DNA of 64,000 nucleotides from the NCBI GenBank assembly GCA_006969745.1, contig CP030886.1, positions 434,001 to 498,000 on the forward strand. Reading direction: 5' to 3'. The DNA comes from Cytophagaceae bacterium. Lineage in GTDB: Bacteria; Bacteroidota; Bacteroidia; Cytophagales; Cyclobacteriaceae. Each line of letters opens with the position of its first letter. Position 1 is the stretch's first letter. Under the pieces are notes generated by a model. That model searched no databases and was not told the origin of the DNA. It worked only from the letters and a program-made list of their open reading frames with translations. A program made the translations under genes and the position numbers. Positions 9,211 through 17,357 of this stretch are shown one piece after another.

Positions 9211-9543
9211 ATGAAAAAAACTAAACTTGGTGAATTTGAAGAGCTCGTACTGCTATCGGTGATTGTATTGCGGGAAGATGCTTATGGAGTGGAGATCAAG
9301 AAGGAGCTGGAAAAACGAATGGATGAACAGCTAAGTGTTGGATCCATACAATCGGCCCTCAAGCGCATGGAGGAGAAAGGTTTTCTCACTTCAGAATTTG
9401 GTGAGGCTACTCAAAAAAGAGGTGGAAAACGTAAGCGAATTTACAATGCCACCCCATATGCCGAGAAGGTGCTCAATGAGATCAAAGCCATTCGTGAAGG
9501 CTTTTGGTCAGAAATCGCCATTCAGGGACTAAAAACGATCTAA
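9211..9543 (+). CDS. PadR-family transcriptional regulator
   Basis: A 110-residue winged-helix regulator with the PadR opening KLGEFEELVLLSVIVL, a recognition-helix segment (SVGSIQSALKRMEEKGFL) and the basic wing (QKRGGKRKRIYNATPY). It is clearly a paralogue of the leftward PadR and lies three bases before its own prefix-type permease, mirroring the other module across the shared promoter region. It is presumed to repress this operon by binding the 20-bp repeats upstream. Confidence 0.93.
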   Translation: MKKTKLGEFEELVLLSVIVLREDAYGVEIKKELEKRMDEQLSVGSIQSALKRMEEKGFLTSEFGEATQKRGGKRKRIYNATPYAEKVLNEIKAIREGFWSEIAIQGLKTI

Positions 9544-9546
9544 TCA

Positions 9547-12159
9547 ATGAATGAGATAGTGCCACCGAAATGGTCCCGAGGGTTGCTTCGGCTTTTCATT
9601 CATGGTGAATACCTGGAAGAGATTGAGGGTGATCTAGAAGAGGTCTTCTACGATGATGTGGAAATCTTCTCTCCTAAAGAAGCCCGGAGACGCTACACCA
9701 TTGGTGTCATGAAACTCTTCAGAATCAGCTTGCTTAAAAACTTAAAATGGATTTATAAAATTGGACTAATCGTAACAATTATGAGAACCATCAGACTTGC
9801 TTTCAGAAACCTACTCAAATTCAAAACGCATTCTGCAATAAACCTCGTCGGGCTGTCACTGGGGCTTGCAGTGGGCGGTCTTATTCTGTTATATGTCATA
9901 GATGAACGATCCTTTGACGATTTTCATGAAAAGGGAGATCGAATCTATAAAGTGGTTACCGCATCAGAAGGCGGAATGGAAACTAATGCGTGGCCCATCG
10001 GACATAAACTAAGAACCGAATTTCCCGAAGTAGAATCCGTGCTCTACACTAAAAACTTCCCTTCCAATGCTAAATTGAATCATAAGGATAAGCGCTACGA
10101 CCAAACCATTTACTATGCAAGCCAGGAGTTTTTTGATCTCTTTTCTTTTGATCTGGTTTCTACCGATAGAAACTCAACTCTTACCGCACCATTTACGGTC
10201 GTAATTACCGAATCTATTGAAGACAATTATTTTGATGGAAACGCATTAGGTAAAACGCTAACGCTAGCAGATACCGTTGATTTTAAAATCACGGGGGTGG
10301 TTAAGAATATTCCTGAAAACTCTCACATTCAATTTGACATCCTGGTATCATTCCCTACCATTGAAAAACTGCAATGGTGGAGCTACACGGAAGGATGGGG
10401 CAACTTCAATGCGAGAAACTATCTACTATTGAAAGAGGGAGCCAATCCTGAGGCACTTAAGCTTAAAGTAAAAAACCTCTACAATGAAAATGTCGGTGAT
10501 TGGCTCGATGAAATGGGAATCTCATTCACAACTGAATTAATCCCGCTAAAAGAAGTGTATTTAAATGAAACCTATTGGAATAGCTTTGGTCCAAAGGGTT
10601 CGAAAAAGCGAGTAAAAACGGTTACCTGGATAGCAGCCTTTTTACTTCTGCTTGCATGTATCAACTATGTGAATTTAAGTACTGCTCGCTCTGCGTATCG
10701 CGCGAAAGAAGTTGGCATGAAGAAGGTTGTTGGTTCAACCAGGAAATCCATCATTGCTCAATTTATGACAGAATCGTTTTTACTCACAGCGATTGCTTTC
10801 ATTATTGGATTAGCCCTGATGAGCGCTGCACTCCCTCTTTTCAACGAGCTGATGGACAAACGATATACTGTCGGGTCGTTCACCACAATGAATTTTATTT
10901 TGGGGGTAGTGATTCTGCTCGTTGCTGTTACCATTGGCTCGGGGTTCTATCCTGCATGGATCATATCGAGCTTAAATCCGCTTAATGCACTAAGTGGTAA
11001 GCTTGGAAAAACATACCAGGGTTTAGACCTCAGAAAAATTCTGATCACATTTCAATTCTTCATCTCGTCTGGACTTGTGATAGCTACTCTATTGGTAATA
11101 AATCAGATTAATTATATGCGCACGCAAGATCTCGGGTTTGAGAAAGAACAAGTGCTGATCATCAATGCTTCAGATGCCCCGTCTGGCGCACGCAGAGATG
11201 TATTGAAAAGTAAACTTGAATCGATCTCTGGTGTATTTGGCGTTTCCCATACCAATGCATTGCCTGGAAGACCAGGATGGCTTGGTCAATGGGCCTATCC
11301 GGAAAAGGAAGGAGGCGAACAGGTAGACACCGAATACATGGCAATCGATGAAAATTTCATAGATGTACTGGGACTTCAATTGATTGCGGGGAGGAATTTT
11401 GACCTTGAAAGACCATCGGAATTGGACGCCGGTCTAATCATCAATGAAACATGTGTGGAAGAAATGGGGTGGAACGGTCCCCAAGATGCAATCGGGAAAA
11501 AGATTGTATCACCCTCCCAAAGACCTGCCGGAACTGTTATCGGTGTAGTAAAAGATTATCATGGATTGGGATTGCAAGACATGATTTGGCCACAAGCGAT
11601 GGATTACCGAAGCTATAGCTACGGTAAATACTTCGCAATACGCTACGACACAAAGGTTACTTATGAATTGACCAAGGAAATACAAGGTGCGTGGGACGAT
11701 GTGTACGGTGATTATGAATTGGAATACTTCTTTCTTGACGATGATTTTGACCGTCAATACAGTGAAGAAAATCAGTTGGCCAAAGTGTTGACCATATTCG
11801 CAATAATTATACTTATCGTTTCATCTATCGGATTATTTGGTCTGATTTCATTTGTAGCCCTAAGCAGAACCAAGGAGGTAGGTATTAGGAAAACAATGGG
11901 AGCAAGTATTGGACAAATCATTTTGATTCTATCCAGAGAGTTTATGATTTTGGTGCTACTTGGTAATCTTTTCGTGATGCCTATTGTATGGTATTATGGC
12001 AATGAGTGGCTCAATGATTTTGCATTTCACACGTCCATCAACCCGACAATTTTTATCGTAGCAGTATTGACCACTGCCTTAATCGCTTTTATCACTGTAA
12101 GCATTCAAACTTACAAAACAGCCAAAATGAATCCGGTGAATGCACTCCGATATGAATAA
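9547..12159 (+). CDS. FtsX/MacB-type ABC permease with N-terminal prefix domain
   Basis: An 870-residue paralogue of the leftward permease. The soluble prefix (PPKWSRGLLRLFIHGEYLEE) covers residues ~1-60, followed by two repeats of TM - MacB-PCD periplasmic domain - FtsX block, with RAKEVGMKKVVGSTRKS in the first and RTKEVGIRKTMGASIGQ in the second. It ends in the usual MNPVNALRYE. Cotranscribed with the PadR gene three bases upstream. No ATPase or fusion protein is encoded nearby. The first periplasmic domain differs strongly from that of the leftward copy, so the two probably sense or move different ligands. Confidence 0.93.
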   Translation: MNEIVPPKWSRGLLRLFIHGEYLEEIEGDLEEVFYDDVEIFSPKEARRRYTIGVMKLFRISLLKNLKWIYKIGLIVTIMRTIRLAFRNLLKFKTHSAINLVGLSLGLAVGGLILLYVIDERSFDDFHEKGDRIYKVVTASEGGMETNAWPIGHKLRTEFPEVESVLYTKNFPSNAKLNHKDKRYDQTIYYASQEFFDLFSFDLVSTDRNSTLTAPFTVVITESIEDNYFDGNALGKTLTLADTVDFKITGVVKNIPENSHIQFDILVSFPTIEKLQWWSYTEGWGNFNARNYLLLKEGANPEALKLKVKNLYNENVGDWLDEMGISFTTELIPLKEVYLNETYWNSFGPKGSKKRVKTVTWIAAFLLLLACINYVNLSTARSAYRAKEVGMKKVVGSTRKSIIAQFMTESFLLTAIAFIIGLALMSAALPLFNELMDKRYTVGSFTTMNFILGVVILLVAVTIGSGFYPAWIISSLNPLNALSGKLGKTYQGLDLRKILITFQFFISSGLVIATLLVINQINYMRTQDLGFEKEQVLIINASDAPSGARRDVLKSKLESISGVFGVSHTNALPGRPGWLGQWAYPEKEGGEQVDTEYMAIDENFIDVLGLQLIAGRNFDLERPSELDAGLIINETCVEEMGWNGPQDAIGKKIVSPSQRPAGTVIGVVKDYHGLGLQDMIWPQAMDYRSYSYGKYFAIRYDTKVTYELTKEIQGAWDDVYGDYELEYFFLDDDFDRQYSEENQLAKVLTIFAIIILIVSSIGLFGLISFVALSRTKEVGIRKTMGASIGQIILILSREFMILVLLGNLFVMPIVWYYGNEWLNDFAFHTSINPTIFIVAVLTTALIAFITVSIQTYKTAKMNPVNALRYE

Positions 12160-12216
12160 TCATTAAAATTGGTTTTTAAAACGCACGATTTCCAAGCAAA
12201 ATTTGTATCTATAGAT

Positions 12217-12870
12217 ATGGAAAAGATGCAAAAGCTGGAAGTCGCAACAAGCTTACATTGCCAGGGTTGCGTTGATAAGGTAAAATCTTCTTTAGATGCG
12301 AATGACAAGATTTCTAATTGGACAGCTGACATCAATGGAGAAGTAAAACTTACGGTAGAAGGCTCCATCACAAAAGGTGAGTTAGATGCCTTACTTCAGA
12401 AAGAAGGATATCACCTGAAATCCAACAATGGATTTTGGTTTGATCGCAACAAATGGAATAGAGCTTCATTCAATACCTTGAATTGTCTTATCGGTTGTTC
12501 CATTGGTGATTTTGGAATGGTAATTTACTTGCAAGCATACTATCCATCCACACCAATTATGTGGCAAATGGTTTTGGCAATAATTGCCGGTCTATGTACC
12601 TCAATAATTTTAGAAACCATCATACTAAAAACCAGGGAACATTTCTCTTGGATTTTTGCCTTGAAAACAGCATTTGGAATGTCGTTTATTTCTATGGTAG
12701 CCATGGAGCTGGCCATGACCAGTACCGATTTTATGATTACAGGCGGAAAGGCAGCATTCGATGATCCGGCCTACTGGTTGGCGTTGATACCGGCTCTGAT
12801 AGTGGGATTTTTAACTCCTCTGCCTTATAACTATTACAAATTGAAAAAATTTGACAAAGCCTGTCATTAA
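12217..12870 (+). CDS. HMA domain fused to DUF4396 membrane domain
   Basis: Begins a metal-handling cluster. I place the start at the ATG at 12217; an in-frame TTG at 12169 is unlikely, because the bases between look like promoter. Residues ~5-65 are a heavy-metal-associated domain with the CxxC site in LHCQGCVDKV. The rest (~75-215) is a four-helix membrane domain of the DUF4396 type (NCLIGCSIGDFGMVIYLQ, then SMVAMELAMTSTDF, ending in FLTPLPYNYYKLKKFDKACH). The combination suggests a membrane protein that takes up or passes on a soft metal, probably copper; the metal is inference from the neighbours. Confidence 0.83.
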   Translation: MEKMQKLEVATSLHCQGCVDKVKSSLDANDKISNWTADINGEVKLTVEGSITKGELDALLQKEGYHLKSNNGFWFDRNKWNRASFNTLNCLIGCSIGDFGMVIYLQAYYPSTPIMWQMVLAIIAGLCTSIILETIILKTREHFSWIFALKTAFGMSFISMVAMELAMTSTDFMITGGKAAFDDPAYWLALIPALIVGFLTPLPYNYYKLKKFDKACH

Positions 12871-12880
12871 ATCAACCAAC

Positions 12881-13198
12881 ATGGGAAGAATTGTAATTGC
12901 TTGTTATAAACCAAAAAAAGGAAAGGAAAAAGAGCTTGAAGCCATGAGCCAAACACATGTGGAACGATTGAGGAAAGAAGGCTTAGTTACCGATCGAAGA
13001 CCTATCATTATGAAATCCAATGATGGCACAATTGTAGAAGTGTTTGAGTGGAAATCGAAGCAAGCGATTGAAGCTGCTCATGAAAATGCCGAAGTTCAAA
13101 AAATGTGGAGTGAATACGCTCAAATTTGTGAATATATCTCACCAGAAGGCATTGCAGAGTTCCAAAACTTGTTTTCAGAATTCGAGCCAATTAATTAA
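12881..13198 (+). CDS. ABM-like dimeric alpha/beta-barrel protein
   Basis: About 105 residues when started at the ATG at 12881 (MGRIVIACYKPKKGKEKELE), eleven bases after the HMA-DUF4396 stop. The strand-helix-strand order and the VFEWKSKQAIEAAHENAEVQKMW segment are those of small dimeric ferredoxin-like proteins of the antibiotic-biosynthesis-monooxygenase/EthD kind. No active-site residue can be named. The position suggests cotranscription with the metal genes. Confidence 0.7.
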   Translation: MGRIVIACYKPKKGKEKELEAMSQTHVERLRKEGLVTDRRPIIMKSNDGTIVEVFEWKSKQAIEAAHENAEVQKMWSEYAQICEYISPEGIAEFQNLFSEFEPIN

Positions 13199-13219
13199 AA
13201 CATAAATTGCTAACTATCG

Positions 13220-13227
13220 TATCTTTG
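13220..13227 (+). promoter_or_regulatory. TAnnTTTG -7 promoter element
   Basis: TATCTTTG matches the Bacteroidota -7 consensus exactly and lies five bases before the GTG start of the HYC_CC_PP gene, giving a very short or leaderless transcript. No well-spaced -33 TTG is visible. Confidence 0.45.
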
Positions 13228-13232
13228 CAGGA

Positions 13233-13619
13233 GTGCGCATCTTCAAAAACATAGCGAATACTTTCTTAGCAATCACTTTACTGATAGCTACGACGGGAAT
13301 TACCCTAAATAAGCATTATTGCATGGGTAGGTTAAAGTCTATGGCGATTAATGAGCATGCAGAACATTGCTTCGAAGGTGAAGAGGAAAAAATGCCCTGC
13401 TGCAAGGATATAAGTGAAGAACTTAAAGTAGAAGAATTCACATCCGCTGCATTTGATTTTGATGCATCTCCAGAGCTATTCCAGCTGGCAGTTATCAACT
13501 ACTTGATACTTCAAGACATTGATTTCAGCACTGAGGTTGAGAATCCACACTTTCAACATTATAGTCCTCCCCTTCCCGATCGAGACATACCTGTGCTCGT
13601 ACAGTCATTTTTGATATAG
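13233..13619 (+). CDS. HYC_CC_PP family protein
   Basis: A 128-residue exported protein recognised by its three namesake motifs in order: HYC (NKHYCMGRLKS), CC (EKMPCCKDISEE) and PP (HYSPPLPDRD). The N-terminus is hydrophobic (NTFLAITLLIATTGITL). In Bacteroidota this family regularly sits beside HMA proteins and a TonB-dependent receptor, as here, and the cysteine and histidine motifs suggest metal binding in the periplasm. Its exact role is not established. The start is a GTG at 13233; the next in-frame ATG falls after the HYC motif. Confidence 0.85.
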   Translation: MRIFKNIANTFLAITLLIATTGITLNKHYCMGRLKSMAINEHAEHCFEGEEEKMPCCKDISEELKVEEFTSAAFDFDASPELFQLAVINYLILQDIDFSTEVENPHFQHYSPPLPDRDIPVLVQSFLI

Positions 13620-13631
13620 AGTTTTAGTTAT

Positions 13632-13678
13632 GCTGAATTAAAATCAGCAATAATCAGCCCCTGAAATTCAATTCAGGG
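13632..13678 (+). promoter_or_regulatory. two small hairpins before the TonB receptor
   Basis: GCTGA...TCAGC (13632-13648) and CCCTGAA...TTCAGGG (13659-13678) form two adjacent stem-loops in the 90 bases between the HYC_CC_PP gene and the receptor. The second is not followed directly by a T-run, so it may be an attenuator or RNA-processing site rather than a terminator. Confidence 0.4.
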
Positions 13679-13709
13679 TAACACTTTTTATTCAAAAAAC
13701 TCTATAAAG

Positions 13710-15902
13710 ATGAAAAACATTCTATTCAATATAATTTTAGTTCTACTCTCGCTCACAGTGCAGTCACAAACTGTAAGAGGAATGGTAGCTGATCAAAATC
13801 ACGAGCCGCTAATTGGTGCTACGGTAATGGAACTCGGCACACAAAATGGCATTGTTACAGGCGTTAATGGTGATTTTGTACTTAAACTCTCTTCACGAGA
13901 CAGCAAGCTTGTAGTCTCATACTCTGGTTTTTTAGCAGATACTGTAAATGCAGACTTATCACAAATGATGCACATTATGCTAAAGGAGAATACCGAAGAA
14001 CTTGACGAGGTAGTAGTGCAAGCAAGTAGCACATTTATGGATGACCTTGAGTCGAAGCATATAGAAGTGATTACTGAGGCCGAGCTTACCAAAGCTGCTT
14101 GTTGTAATCTCTCAGAAAGTTTTGAAACCAATGCTTCAGTCGATGTTTCCTTCACCGATGCTGTAAGTGGTGCAAAAACGATACGCATGCTGGGGCTGGA
14201 TGGCAGATACGTTCAGATTAATCGCGAGAACGTCCCTAATGTACGGGGACTTTCCGGGAGGTACGGATTGTCTTATGTTCCAGGCACATGGGTTCAGTCA
14301 ATAGATGTTGGAAAAGGTGCGGGCACTGTTGTCAATGGATTCGAATCTATGACCGGTCAGATAAATGTAGAGCTGAAAAAACCTGAGAACAGTGAAAAAC
14401 TCTATCTCAATGGATATGTCAATTCGTTTGGCCGGCTGGAGTTAAATGCCAATCATGCCAGAAATATCAGTGATCAATGGAGTACAGCATTACTATTGCA
14501 CACCAACTATTTCAACAATGAAGTAGATCAAAACGATGATGGATTCATGGATATTCCGAAGGGTCGTCAGATCAATGTGATGAACCGCTACAAGTATCAA
14601 GGTGAGAAAATGGTCTCTCAAATCGGTCTTACTGTCATGCGAGATGAAAAGGCCGGAGGTCAACTTGGCTTTGATTTTGGCGATGACTTTCTATCCTCAC
14701 CACAGTATGGATTTGCAAATCAAACCACACGAGCAGAGATTTTTGGGAAGACCGGATTATTGTTTCCCAACAAACCTTACAAGGGCTGGGGATTCATTTA
14801 TTCTGCCTCCTACCTTGATATCGATGCTGGTTTTGGTAGAGATAATTATCAAGGAACTGAAAAGACATTATATGGCAATGTTATCTTCCAAAACATCATT
14901 GGAAACTCATTTCATCAATACAAAACAGGCGTAAGTATTCTGTATGATGATTTTGATGAGGTATATGCCGACTCAGCTTTTAGCAGACAAGAAATAGTGC
15001 CGGGTCTTTACTACGAGTACACCTTCGCCCCCGGAGATAAGTTCACGATGTTGCTAGGCGCCCGTAGCGATTTTCACAACTTGTACGGGACGTACTTTAC
15101 ACCACGTTTGCATACACGCTATCAGTTCTCTGAAAACACCATCGTTAGAGCTGCAATAGGAAGAGGGTATCGTACGCCCAACACGATTGTTGAAAACAGC
15201 AATATCCTGGTTTCTTCACGGCGGCTCATTATCGAAGAAGCGCCAGATCCGGAAGTCTCTTGGAACATGGGAGGCAGCATGACTACATCCATACTTATTC
15301 GTGACAAGAAATTAAATCTGATTGCTGACTATTTCTATACCCGATTTGAAAACCAATTGATCTACGATATGGATCAAAATTCAAGTGAATTGCGGGTGTA
15401 TAATTTGCGTGGTGATTCGTATGCACACAGTTTTCAGCTGGAAGGAAACTATCAATTTTCCGACCGTTTGAGTGCCAAAGCCGCATATAAATTCTATGAT
15501 GTGCGAGCTACCATCAATGGTGAAGTAAGGCAAGTGCCGTTCAATTCAAGAGATCGATTTTTCCTCAATACCTCCTATGCCACACGATTTGATAAATGGG
15601 AAGCAGATGCAACATTACAGTGGTTTGGTTCTAAAAGGCTGCCGGACACATCTGATAAACCTGCCGAGTTTCAACGAGACTCAACCACACCGGATTTTAT
15701 CTTGCTCAATGCCCAGATTAGTCGTGGCTTCAGATGGGGGAATATTTATTTGGGGTCAGAAAACTTGCTCGGCTTTACTCAGGACAATCCAATCATAGAT
15801 GCTCAAAATCCATTTGATGATAACTTTGATGCATCAATAGTATGGGCTCCTGTTGCAGGCCGAATGGTTTATGCAGGATTTAGATATAAAATCAAGAGGT
15901 AA
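13710..15902 (+). CDS. TonB-dependent outer-membrane receptor, metal-associated subfamily
   Basis: A 730-residue outer-membrane receptor. It has a signal peptide (ending LTVQSQ), a carboxypeptidase-D-like beta domain (~20-105; TVRGMVADQNHEPLIGATV), a plug domain (~110-230) and a 22-strand-type barrel. The plug carries TKAACCNLSESFETNASVDV and DAVSGAKTIRMLGLDGRYVQ, a combination I associate with receptors encoded next to HMA and HYC_CC_PP proteins; the adjacent cysteines may bind metal. TonB and ExbBD power the transport. The substrate is probably copper or a copper complex, by context only. Confidence 0.9.
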   Translation: MKNILFNIILVLLSLTVQSQTVRGMVADQNHEPLIGATVMELGTQNGIVTGVNGDFVLKLSSRDSKLVVSYSGFLADTVNADLSQMMHIMLKENTEELDEVVVQASSTFMDDLESKHIEVITEAELTKAACCNLSESFETNASVDVSFTDAVSGAKTIRMLGLDGRYVQINRENVPNVRGLSGRYGLSYVPGTWVQSIDVGKGAGTVVNGFESMTGQINVELKKPENSEKLYLNGYVNSFGRLELNANHARNISDQWSTALLLHTNYFNNEVDQNDDGFMDIPKGRQINVMNRYKYQGEKMVSQIGLTVMRDEKAGGQLGFDFGDDFLSSPQYGFANQTTRAEIFGKTGLLFPNKPYKGWGFIYSASYLDIDAGFGRDNYQGTEKTLYGNVIFQNIIGNSFHQYKTGVSILYDDFDEVYADSAFSRQEIVPGLYYEYTFAPGDKFTMLLGARSDFHNLYGTYFTPRLHTRYQFSENTIVRAAIGRGYRTPNTIVENSNILVSSRRLIIEEAPDPEVSWNMGGSMTTSILIRDKKLNLIADYFYTRFENQLIYDMDQNSSELRVYNLRGDSYAHSFQLEGNYQFSDRLSAKAAYKFYDVRATINGEVRQVPFNSRDRFFLNTSYATRFDKWEADATLQWFGSKRLPDTSDKPAEFQRDSTTPDFILLNAQISRGFRWGNIYLGSENLLGFTQDNPIIDAQNPFDDNFDASIVWAPVAGRMVYAGFRYKIKR

Positions 15903-15938
15903 TTAAGAATGGAGAATTTAAAATTAAGAATGAATACA

Positions 15939-16331
15939 ATGAAACAACTATTTTCAGCACTCGCCTTTTTTGCATTTTTGACCTCTGTAGCTCAGAAAGA
16001 GCCGGTTGAAGTGGATGGTGGCTACAAGGTTGAGATCAAAACCTCAGCTATCTGTGAAATGTGCCAGTATGCGCTAGAGAAAGATCTTGCTTTTGAAAAA
16101 GGAGTAAAGGAAGCGACATTAAATCTGGACGATAAGGTTATGAGTATCACATATAATCCGAAGAAAACAGATCCGCAGACTTTAAGGCAACGTATTACGC
16201 TGGTTGGATATCATGCGGACACGCTGGCCAGAAATCCGATTGCATATGACAAGCTACCGATGTGCTGTAAGGATGGTTCTCATGGTACGCCGATCCCGCA
16301 GATGCCATTGAAAGCAAAAGATGGAAACTGA
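15939..16331 (+). CDS. secreted HMA-domain metal-binding protein
   Basis: Three in-frame ATGs occur (15909, 15930, 15939). I favour 15939, which opens directly on the signal peptide (MKQLFSALAFFAFLTSVAQ). The mature protein is a heavy-metal-associated domain with its CxxC in SAICEMCQYALEKDL, then a C-terminal extension with a second cysteine pair (LPMCCKDGSHGTP). It follows the receptor by 36 bases and is probably cotranscribed, acting as a periplasmic metal carrier for the imported ion. Confidence 0.85.
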   Translation: MKQLFSALAFFAFLTSVAQKEPVEVDGGYKVEIKTSAICEMCQYALEKDLAFEKGVKEATLNLDDKVMSITYNPKKTDPQTLRQRITLVGYHADTLARNPIAYDKLPMCCKDGSHGTPIPQMPLKAKDGN

Positions 16332-16556
16332 TTACTTGTTTCTCAATTTTGCATAGCTTTTTGCAGCACTGCAATAGTCAAGAAAAGATCGGTTTAATGA
16401 TTCGTCATTTATCCTGGAGACATAGCTGGCTATAGACTCGGCATTCTCTGACAGGTTATCATTTCGAATGATCGTAGATCTTTCGAGATCAGAGACAAGT
16501 CTCTTAATCGACTTACTCAATTCCCTCTGAAGGGATGAGTGTTTAAGGTGAATCAT
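16332..16556 (-). CDS. small helical hypothetical protein
   Basis: A 74-residue, charged, all-helical protein (RELSKSIKRLVSDLERSTII, then SFLDYCSAAKSYAKLRNK) whose stop abuts the stop of the secreted HMA gene. Nothing identifies a family. The absence of other coding potential in this 340-base gap and the regular amphipathic pattern favour a real gene. Confidence 0.5.
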   Translation of the reverse strand: MIHLKHSSLQRELSKSIKRLVSDLERSTIIRNDNLSENAESIASYVSRINDESLNRSFLDYCSAAKSYAKLRNK

Positions 16557-16671
16557 TTTGGTAGCTGGTTAACTTCAGTCAAAAGAAACGTAAATCTGGT
16601 AAAAACACTACCAGATTTACTTCTATTTTTCTTAAATCATGAAATTTTATTTACCAGAAGAAAATGAACTG

Positions 16672-17355
16672 TTAATCTTTATCCTGAAGCACAAATCCTT
16701 TACCATGGACATTTACAATTTGAACAGCTGGGTCAGCCTTTAAATATTGCCGTAGCTTGTGTATAAAAACGTCCATGCTTTTGCGATTAAAGAAATCGCT
16801 TTTGCCCCAAACGTTTTTAAGTGCTTTGTTTCGATCCAAAACTTCGTGTTTATTCTCACACAACAATTGGAGTATTTTAGCCTCTTTCTCAGTCAATCTT
16901 TGAGATTCTTCTCCGAAGCTCAGTAGCTGATTGTTGTAATCAAAATGGTATTTACCAATGTGGTAGGTATTGTTTCTATCTGGATTATCCGTGGTTGTCC
17001 GTTTGATCAGCGCCTTAATCCTGGCGATCAGCAACTCCTGATCAATTGGCTTGACTATGTAATCATCGCATCCAAGTCTGAACCCTTTGAGCTTATCCAC
17101 TTTCAGCGCCTTGGCTGTCAGAAACATGAATGGTATGTCGGGATCTATTTCTCTTATTTCTTTGGCCAGGGTAAAGCCATCTTTTAATGGCATCATTACA
17201 TCCAGAAGGCACAAGTCAAAAGTTTGCTCATTGAAAGTTTTCAGTCCAGCCTCTCCGTCCTTAGAGAGCGTAACTTCAAAATCATGAAGTTCGAGGTACT
17301 CCTGAAGGATGTATCCGAAACTTTCGTCGTCTTCAACCAGTAATATCTTACCCAT
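16672..17355 (-). CDS. OmpR-family response regulator
   Basis: A 227-residue two-domain regulator. The receiver (~1-120) has the acidic pocket at EDDE near the start, the phospho-acceptor Asp in LCLLDVMMP, the conserved Thr in FLTAKAL and the Lys in DYIVKP. The winged-helix DNA-binding domain (~130-225) has the RLTEKEAKILQLLCENK segment and the FIHKLRQYLKADP recognition region. It lies two bases after the kinase gene, so they form one operon. A likely target is the phased TTTAAC repeat array upstream of the divergent permease. Confidence 0.94.
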   Translation of the reverse strand: MGKILLVEDDESFGYILQEYLELHDFEVTLSKDGEAGLKTFNEQTFDLCLLDVMMPLKDGFTLAKEIREIDPDIPFMFLTAKALKVDKLKGFRLGCDDYIVKPIDQELLIARIKALIKRTTTDNPDRNNTYHIGKYHFDYNNQLLSFGEESQRLTEKEAKILQLLCENKHEVLDRNKALKNVWGKSDFFNRKSMDVFIHKLRQYLKADPAVQIVNVHGKGFVLQDKD

Positions 17356-17357
17356 GA

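Noticed and set aside
12169-12216. N-terminal extension of the HMA-DUF4396 protein from a TTG.
   Set aside because: The 16 extra residues do not resemble the HMA domain, and the bases look like a promoter (TTG followed by AAAATTTG).
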